Of a stretch of DNA of 10,644 bases, positions 6,498 to 10,644 are shown in pieces (within the stretch, counting starts at the first letter, position 1; every line of letters starts with the position of its first letter). The stretch lies in contig DHIQ01000190.1 in NCBI GenBank assembly GCA_002403895.1, positions 867 through 11,510 on the forward strand. Direction: 5' to 3'. The translations under genes and the position numbers were made by a program. Origin of the DNA: Candidatus Neomicrothrix sp. UBA4742 (GTDB lineage: Bacteria; Actinomycetota; Acidimicrobiia; Acidimicrobiales; Acidimicrobilacustridaceae). The notes below the pieces were generated by a model. The model was not told the DNA's origin, did no database searches, and worked only from the letters and a program-made list of their open reading frames with translations.

Positions 6498-7423
6498 GCT
6501 CCCCTTCGATCTCGCAGTGGCGGGCGCTGGGGACGAACGCCATGCTCTTGGTGGACGGTCCTGCCGACCTGGCGGCCACCCGAGCCGCCGTCGACGCCGA
6601 GATCGATGCCATCGACCGGGCCTGCAGCCGCTTCCGGGACGACTCCGAGCTGACCCGGCTCAACGCCAACTCCGGCCGGTCGATCGCGGTCTCGCCTACG
6701 CTGGCTGAAGCGCTGACGGTCGCGCTGCGCGCCGCCCGACTCACCAACGGCCGGGTCGACCCCACCCTCGGCAGCGAGCTGCGGGAGCTCGGCTATGACC
6801 GTGACTTCACCTCGGTGCCACCCGACGGTCCCGCCATCCCGATCCCGCTCGGTGCCCGGGGTCAATGGAATGCCATCGCCTTCGACCACCAGACCGACAC
6901 CGTGTGCGTCCCCGCCGGGATCGAGCTCGACTTCGGGGCCACGGCGAAGGCCCTGGCTGTCGACCGGGCGGCCGAGGCCGCGGCAGAGATCAGCGGCCGC
7001 GGCGTGCTGATCAGCCTGGGCGGCGACATCGCCGTCGCCGGACCTCCGCCAGCCGACGGCTGGAGTGTGCGGGTGACCGACGATCACGCCGCTGGGCTGG
7101 ACGCCCCCGGGGTCGATGTCGCCATCTTCTCGGGCGGTCTGGCCACGTCGAGCACGACGGTGCGTCGCTGGCGACGCGGTGGCGAGGACTACCACCACGT
7201 GATCGATCCGTCGACCGGTCTTCCCGCCGGTGGTCCGTGGCGCACGGTGAGCGTGGCCGCCGGCAGTTGCGTCGATGCCAACCTGGCCAGCACCGCCGCC
7301 ATCGTGATGGGGACTGAGGCCCCGGCCTGGCTGAGCCGAGAGGGGCTTCCGTCTCGTCTCGTCAGCGATGACGGCTCCGTGATGGTCGTCGCCGGTTGGC
7401 CGGCCGATGAGGACCTCCGATGA
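6494..7423 (+). CDS. apbE: ApbE-family FAD:protein FMN transferase
   Basis: 309 residues. This family moves FMN from FAD to a Thr (or Ser) of an acceptor protein by a phosphoester bond, using Mg2+. Visible family motifs are MxxxW-like N-terminal ALGTNAML, FRDDSELTRLN (47-57), VDPTLG (88-93), ELDFGATAKALAVDRA (144-159; usually DLGGIAKGYAVD), ISLGGDIAVAG (173-183), YHHVIDPSTGLPA (233-245) and SCVDANLASTA (258-268), including the metal-ligand region D261 and T267. There is no signal peptide or lipobox, so it probably acts in the cytoplasm, unlike many ApbE lipoproteins. The GTG start overlaps the previous stop and the 3' end overlaps the next ATG by 4 nt. No recognisable FMN_bind acceptor domain is encoded in the window, so the substrate is open. 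Confidence 0.93.
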   Translation: MSSPSISQWRALGTNAMLLVDGPADLAATRAAVDAEIDAIDRACSRFRDDSELTRLNANSGRSIAVSPTLAEALTVALRAARLTNGRVDPTLGSELRELGYDRDFTSVPPDGPAIPIPLGARGQWNAIAFDHQTDTVCVPAGIELDFGATAKALAVDRAAEAAAEISGRGVLISLGGDIAVAGPPPADGWSVRVTDDHAAGLDAPGVDVAIFSGGLATSSTTVRRWRRGGEDYHHVIDPSTGLPAGGPWRTVSVAAGSCVDANLASTAAIVMGTEAPAWLSREGLPSRLVSDDGSVMVVAGWPADEDLR

Positions 7424-8550
7424 TCGCCCTGCTCTCCTCTTCCGCGCTGTGGTACCTGACCCGGGGCGCCGGTCTCGTGTCGTTGGTGCTGCTGACCGCG
7501 TCGGTGGTGCTGGGGATCCTGCAGGTGCAGCGCTGGGCCGGTGAGGGTTGGCCCCGGATGGTGATCGCCGGGCTGCACAAGAACATCTCGCTGCTGGTCC
7601 TGGTGTTCCTCAGCCTGCACATCGTCACGGCGGTGGCCGACGGGTTCGCGCCCATCCACTGGATCTCGGTGGTGATCCCCTTCACCTCCTCCTACCGGCC
7701 GCTGTGGCTGGGTCTGGGCGGCATCGCGGTGGACCTGCTCATCGCCCTGGTCGTCACGAGCCTCCTGCGATCCCGGCTCAGCCTGAGCACCTGGCGGCTC
7801 GTCCATTGGTCGGCCTACGCGTGCTGGCCGGTGGCCTTCGTCCACGGACTAGGCACCGGCTCCGACGGTCGGGTGGGCTGGGTCATCGCCTTGGATCTGG
7901 TCTGTCTCACCACCGTGGTGGCGGCCACCGCCTGGCGATTGGCCTCGGGCTGGCAGCGCGACCCGGCCCGGCGGGTGGCGGGCTCTCTGGCAATGGGGAT
8001 CATCGTCCTCGCCGTGCTCGGCTGGGCGGCGGCGGGACCGACAAAGGCCGGCTGGGCCCGACGCGCCGGTACGCCGACCAACCTGCTGGCCTCGGGCACC
8101 ACCACCTCCGGCGGTGACGCAGCGGCCGGGTCCGGCGGGGCCCAAACCCCTGCTGGGCTCACCACCCCCTTCACCGATTCCTTCTCGGGAACCATCACCC
8201 AGACCGGACAGCCCGGCGGAAGCGCCAGCGTGACCATCGACGGCACCCTGAGCGGCCCCCCGGCCGGTGTCCTGCACATCGAGATCGGCGGTACGGCCAG
8301 CTCGAACGGAGGCCTGCGCATGAGCTCCAGCACCGTCACCATGGGCACGACGGAACAGCCCGACCAGTATCAGGGCACGATCGTGCGCCTAGCGGACACC
8401 AACCTGACAATCCAGCTCAAGGATGCGTCCGGAACCACATCGTCGCTGGCCGTCCAACTGCGGATCGATGAAGGCACCGGAACCGCGACGGGGACAGTCA
8501 CGGCGAGCGCGGGGGCCGTGGCGCCCTCCGGCGGAGGGGACGGCGGCTGA
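7420..8550 (+). CDS. Ferric-reductase-like di-haem membrane protein with extracytoplasmic C-terminal domain
   Basis: 376 residues. Six TM helices are seen at about 12-34, 51-73, 95-116, 127-145, 153-172 and 187-204. Two histidine pairs, H53/H67 and H129/H142, have spacings of 14 and 13, the same as the haem ligands of NOX2 (H101/H115, H209/H222), so two stacked b-haems are expected. The FAD/NAD(P)H domain of ferric reductases and NADPH oxidases is absent. Instead, after a Gly/Ser/Thr linker (about 225-250) comes a 110-residue beta-type domain (about 252-362) with strands such as FSGTITQT, ASVTIDGTLSG, VLHIEIGG and LAVQLRID. With an even number of helices and an N-in start, the C-terminal domain would be inside; if the first helix starts outside, it would be out. 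I favour outside because of the export-like linker. The ATG overlaps the ApbE stop (ATGA), with GAGGA 6 nt upstream. Confidence 0.88.
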   Translation: MIALLSSSALWYLTRGAGLVSLVLLTASVVLGILQVQRWAGEGWPRMVIAGLHKNISLLVLVFLSLHIVTAVADGFAPIHWISVVIPFTSSYRPLWLGLGGIAVDLLIALVVTSLLRSRLSLSTWRLVHWSAYACWPVAFVHGLGTGSDGRVGWVIALDLVCLTTVVAATAWRLASGWQRDPARRVAGSLAMGIIVLAVLGWAAAGPTKAGWARRAGTPTNLLASGTTTSGGDAAAGSGGAQTPAGLTTPFTDSFSGTITQTGQPGGSASVTIDGTLSGPPAGVLHIEIGGTASSNGGLRMSSSTVTMGTTEQPDQYQGTIVRLADTNLTIQLKDASGTTSSLAVQLRIDEGTGTATGTVTASAGAVAPSGGGDGG

Positions 8551-8551
8551 C

Positions 8552-9823
8552 GTGACCGCCCCACTCGAACAGCCCCTCACCACGCGGATCGGTCCCCGTC
8601 TCCTGGATCTTCCCGCGGCAGTCGGCCTCGACACTCACCTGGCGCGGTTCGGTCCTCCTCCGACCGACCTGGGCCAGCTCATCGCCTGGGTCGACTCCGC
8701 CGGGCTCCGGGGACGCGGCGGGGCGCGTTTCCCCACCGCCATCAAGTTGGCCGCCGTCGCTCGACGGCGCCGTGCCATCGTCGTCGTCAACGCCACCGAA
8801 GGTGAGCCGGCCAGCATCAAGGACAAGGCCCTCCTGCACCAGGCCCCCCACCTGGTGCTCGACGGCGCCGCCGCCGCCGGTGCCGCCGTCGGTGCTCGCG
8901 AGATCATCGTGGCGGTGGAACGATCTGCGGTCGCCACCATGGAAGCTGCCGTGGCGGCTGCCGACGAGCGCCGGATGGCGGGCCTCGAGCGCCTGGCCGT
9001 CCGCGTCGTGGGTACTCCCAGCCGCTATGTCGCCGGCGAGGAGACCGCGCTGGTGCACTGGTTGAACGGAGGGGAGGCGAAACCCACGCTCGTGCCCCCC
9101 CGGCCCTTCGAGCGCGGCGTATCGGGCCGACCCACTCTGGTCGACAACGTCGAAACGCTCGCCCATCTCGCCCTCATCGCCCGCTTCGGACCGCAGTGGT
9201 ACCGCCGGGCCGGCACCGCGGAAGATCCGGGGACCACGCTGGTGACCGTCACCGGAGCGGTCACCCACCCCGGGGTGTACGAAGTCGAAGGGGGATCGTC
9301 GTTGGCCGCCGCCATCGAGGGTGCCGGATCGGCGATGGACGATCTCGACGCGGTCCTGGTCGGAGGTCACTTCGGTTCGTGGATCTCCGCCACCGAGGCC
9401 CGTCAGCTCACCCTCGGGGCCGGGTCGCTGGGTTCGGCCGGTGCCGCACTCGGGTGCGGAGCATTGGTGGCGCTACCCCGGGGAGCGTGCGGGGTGGCGG
9501 AGACCGCCCGAATCACCCGGTGGATGGCCGATCAGAACGCGGGCCAATGCGGTCCCTGCGTACACGGGCTCCCGGCGATGGCCGAACAGCTGACGGTCAT
9601 GGCCCACGGAGGGCGGGCCGTGGATCACGCCCGCAATGAGCTGCTTGGTCTCTTGCCCGAGATCGAGGGACGTGGCGCGTGCCGCCATCCGGATGGGGTG
9701 GTGCGCCTGGTTCGCAGCGCGCTGCGCGTCTTCGCCACCGAGATCGCCGAACATCACCACCGGGGGCCGTGCGCCCCGAGTGGCCCGTGGCTGCCGACCC
9801 CGTCCATCGGAGGATGGCGATGA
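8552..9823 (+). CDS. NuoF-like NAD(P)H dehydrogenase flavoprotein with a three-cysteine Fe-S site
   Basis: 423 residues, related to the 51-kDa NADH-binding subunit of complex I. It is expected to oxidise NAD(P)H through FMN and pass single electrons to an Fe-S cluster. Motifs in order: FMN/NADH loop GLRGRGGARFP (51-61), NATEGEPASIKDK (80-92; NuoF has NADESEPGTFKDR), YVAGEETALVHWLNGG (159-174), RPTLVDNVETL (193-203), SLBB-like VTVTGAVTHPGVYEVEGG (231-248), and Fe-S region NAGQCGPC (329-336) with C377 in GRGACRHPDG. In NuoF the cluster motif is SCGxCxxC plus one distant Cys. Here the first Cys is A330, leaving C333, C336 and C377; C302, C313 or C407 might substitute. The GTG at 8552 follows the previous stop by one nt; GGAGGGG lies 12 nt upstream. 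An upstream in-frame ATG at 8423 would overlap the membrane gene for over 120 nt and adds no family sequence. Confidence 0.9.
   Translation: MTAPLEQPLTTRIGPRLLDLPAAVGLDTHLARFGPPPTDLGQLIAWVDSAGLRGRGGARFPTAIKLAAVARRRRAIVVVNATEGEPASIKDKALLHQAPHLVLDGAAAAGAAVGAREIIVAVERSAVATMEAAVAAADERRMAGLERLAVRVVGTPSRYVAGEETALVHWLNGGEAKPTLVPPRPFERGVSGRPTLVDNVETLAHLALIARFGPQWYRRAGTAEDPGTTLVTVTGAVTHPGVYEVEGGSSLAAAIEGAGSAMDDLDAVLVGGHFGSWISATEARQLTLGAGSLGSAGAALGCGALVALPRGACGVAETARITRWMADQNAGQCGPCVHGLPAMAEQLTVMAHGGRAVDHARNELLGLLPEIEGRGACRHPDGVVRLVRSALRVFATEIAEHHHRGPCAPSGPWLPTPSIGGWR
9809..9813 (+). promoter_or_regulatory. Shine-Dalgarno for the ferredoxin gene
   Basis: GGAGG ends 6 nt before the ATG at 9820. It selects that codon over an in-frame ATG at 9814, which is directly adjacent to the site and cannot use it. 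Confidence 0.75.
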
Positions 9824-10035
9824 GCCTGCGCATCATCGTGAACCCGATCGCCTGCACCGGCCACGGCCTGTGCGCCGAGTTGTTCCCCGAGCGGATTCGC
9901 CTCGACCGGTGGGGATACCCGATCATCGACCCGACTCTGATCCCTCCCCATCTCGAGGCCCACGCCCGGCGAGCCGTCGCCGCCTGCCCAGATTTGGCCC
10001 TTCGGATCCAGTCCGAGCCCGACACGTCTGGTTGA
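9820..10035 (+). CDS. CxxHxxC small ferredoxin
   Basis: 71 residues. Cluster motif CTGHGLC (C12, H15, C18) and a distant CP (C56 in AACPDLAL) give the CXXHXXC(X)nCP pattern. Small actinobacterial ferredoxins of this kind carry a 3Fe-4S or 4Fe-4S cluster, and the residue at the His position is the one that decides it. Such ferredoxins usually serve cytochromes P450; none is encoded here. The protein begins MSLRIIVNPIACTGHG. It overlaps the stop of the NuoF-like gene (ATGA), so its natural electron donor is probably that flavoprotein and its acceptor the di-haem membrane protein. It is the last gene of the operon; a 66-nt gap follows. Confidence 0.93.
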   Translation: MSLRIIVNPIACTGHGLCAELFPERIRLDRWGYPIIDPTLIPPHLEAHARRAVAACPDLALRIQSEPDTSG

Positions 10036-10064
10036 GCAGGCTGCCCAGCGTGACTTGGCCGTTC

Positions 10065-10094
10065 TTGCTGGCGAAAGCTACCGGTCGGTAACGT
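10065..10094 (+). promoter_or_regulatory. Promoter of the 3-hydroxyacyl-CoA dehydrogenase gene
   Basis: TTGCTG (10065-10070) and TAACGT (10089-10094) are separated by 18 bp. The -10 ends 7 nt before the ATG at 10102. The -35 matches TTG of TTGACA. It is the best-formed promoter in the window and fits a leaderless transcript. Confidence 0.6.
10079..10090. promoter_or_regulatory. 5-2-5 inverted repeat overlapping the -10 box: candidate repressor site
   Basis: TACCG-GT-CGGTA is a perfect dyad lying in the spacer and overlapping the first two bases of the -10 TAACGT. A protein bound here would block RNA polymerase. The size and symmetry resemble TetR-family operators, which often control acyl-CoA genes, but no regulator is present in the window, so the binder is unknown. 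Confidence 0.4.
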
Positions 10095-10101
10095 GCGCGC
10101 C

Positions 10102-10644
10102 ATGACGATCAAGAGCGTGGGCATCGTGGGGTCGGGCATCATGGGGTCGGGCATCGCCGAGGTGGCGGCCAAGAGCGGCCACACCGTGATCCTGCGGTCC
10201 CGCAGGCAGGAGACGGCCGACGCCATGGTGGCCTCGCTGGAGAAGTCACTGGCCAAGCAGGTCAAGCGGGGCAAGCTGTCCGAAGAGGACCGTGACGCCA
10301 CCCTCGCCCGGGTCACAGCCACGTCGCGCCTGCACGACCTCTCCGATTGCGACCTCGTTCTGGAATCCATCGTGGAGGACCTGGCTACCAAGCAGGGGCT
10401 GTTCCGCGAACTCAGCGACATCTGCAAGGACGGCGCCATCCTCGCCACCAACACCTCGACCCTTCCGGTGATTGAGATGGCCATGGAGACGCAAAAGGCC
10501 GACAAGGTCTGCGGCGTGCACTTCTTCAACCCAGCTCCCATGATGAGCCTGGTCGAGATCGTCCGGCCCCTCACCGCCAGCGACGAGACCATCGCCGAGG
10601 TCCGCGCCTTCGCCGAGGCCTGCGGCAAGAGCCCGGTCGAAGTC
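10102..10644 (+). CDS. 3-hydroxyacyl-CoA (3-hydroxybutyryl-CoA) dehydrogenase, 3' end cut by window
   Basis: Interconverts 3-hydroxyacyl-CoA and 3-oxoacyl-CoA using a nicotinamide cofactor, in beta-oxidation, butyrate or polyhydroxybutyrate metabolism. The 181 visible residues cover the Rossmann domain of a family of about 285: GSGIMGSG (10-17), LESIVEDLATKQGLF (87-101), ATNTSTLP (115-122, including the catalytic Ser) and GVHFFNPAPMMSLVEIV (138-154, with catalytic H140 and E152). The C-terminal helical domain is outside the window. At the end of the second beta strand, where NAD-dependent members have an acidic residue (VVLRD in Clostridium Hbd), this has VILRSR, which points to NADP(H) rather than NAD(H). 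The ATG is set by the leaderless promoter and the conserved N-terminus. Confidence 0.93.
   Translation, partial: MTIKSVGIVGSGIMGSGIAEVAAKSGHTVILRSRRQETADAMVASLEKSLAKQVKRGKLSEEDRDATLARVTATSRLHDLSDCDLVLESIVEDLATKQGLFRELSDICKDGAILATNTSTLPVIEMAMETQKADKVCGVHFFNPAPMMSLVEIVRPLTASDETIAEVRAFAEACGKSPVEV

Noticed and set aside
8423..8551. Upstream ATG extension of the NuoF-like gene
   Set aside because: It would overlap the membrane protein gene by 128 nt, has an Arg/Pro-rich shadow composition and adds nothing found in NuoF proteins.
9748..9770. His-rich C-terminal segment of the NuoF-like protein (EHHHRGPC) as a metal site
   Set aside because: Three His and one Cys in a short tail are suggestive but too little to claim binding without conservation data.
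9597..10628. 343-residue minus-strand open frame
   Set aside because: It covers the well-supported NuoF-like, ferredoxin and dehydrogenase genes on the other strand, crosses a promoter, and has no recognisable motif.

Overview
The window is high-GC bacterial chromosome, densely coded, and reads as Actinomycetota. The grounds are codon use, Thr/Ser-rich linkers behind single membrane anchors, an actinobacterial-type aspartokinase with a probable internal beta-subunit start, and operon-leading genes that begin 6-8 nt after a TANNNT-like -10 box, the pattern of leaderless transcripts. An Acidimicrobiia-like source is plausible but is inference only. I see no mobile elements, tRNA, rRNA or CRISPR.

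Layout. (1) 1-2249, minus strand: aspartokinase (lysC) followed by aspartate-semialdehyde dehydrogenase (asd, cut by the window edge), the first two steps of the aspartate pathway to Lys/Thr/Met and diaminopimelate. (2) 2319-4826, plus strand: three membrane-anchored peptidyl-prolyl isomerase-like proteins (degenerate cyclophilin, intact FKBP, divergent cyclophilin) built on one plan: basic Ala/Arg-rich N-terminus, one TM helix, Thr-rich linker, isomerase domain. (3) 4853-6069, minus strand: two overlapping genes, a degenerate class I methyltransferase-like protein and an S51/type 1 glutamine amidotransferase-like protein that has lost its nucleophile. (4) 6213-10035, plus strand: a five-gene, tightly overlapped redox operon: small membrane protein, ApbE flavin transferase, six-TM ferric-reductase-like di-haem protein with an extracytoplasmic beta-type domain, NuoF-like NADH-dehydrogenase flavoprotein, and a small CxxHxxC ferredoxin. 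(5) 10102-end, plus strand: 3-hydroxyacyl(butyryl)-CoA dehydrogenase, cut by the window edge.

How they work together. The aspartate genes and the isomerases are ordinary housekeeping and envelope-folding functions. The redox operon is the most interesting region. Its parts suggest a route from NAD(P)H to the NuoF-like FMN/Fe-S protein, then the ferredoxin, then two stacked haems in the membrane, and finally an acceptor outside. This is a split version of a ferric reductase/NADPH oxidase, with an ApbE enzyme beside it whose flavinylation target is not obvious in the window. The last gene has its own well-formed promoter with a dyad over the -10 box, so it looks independently regulated.
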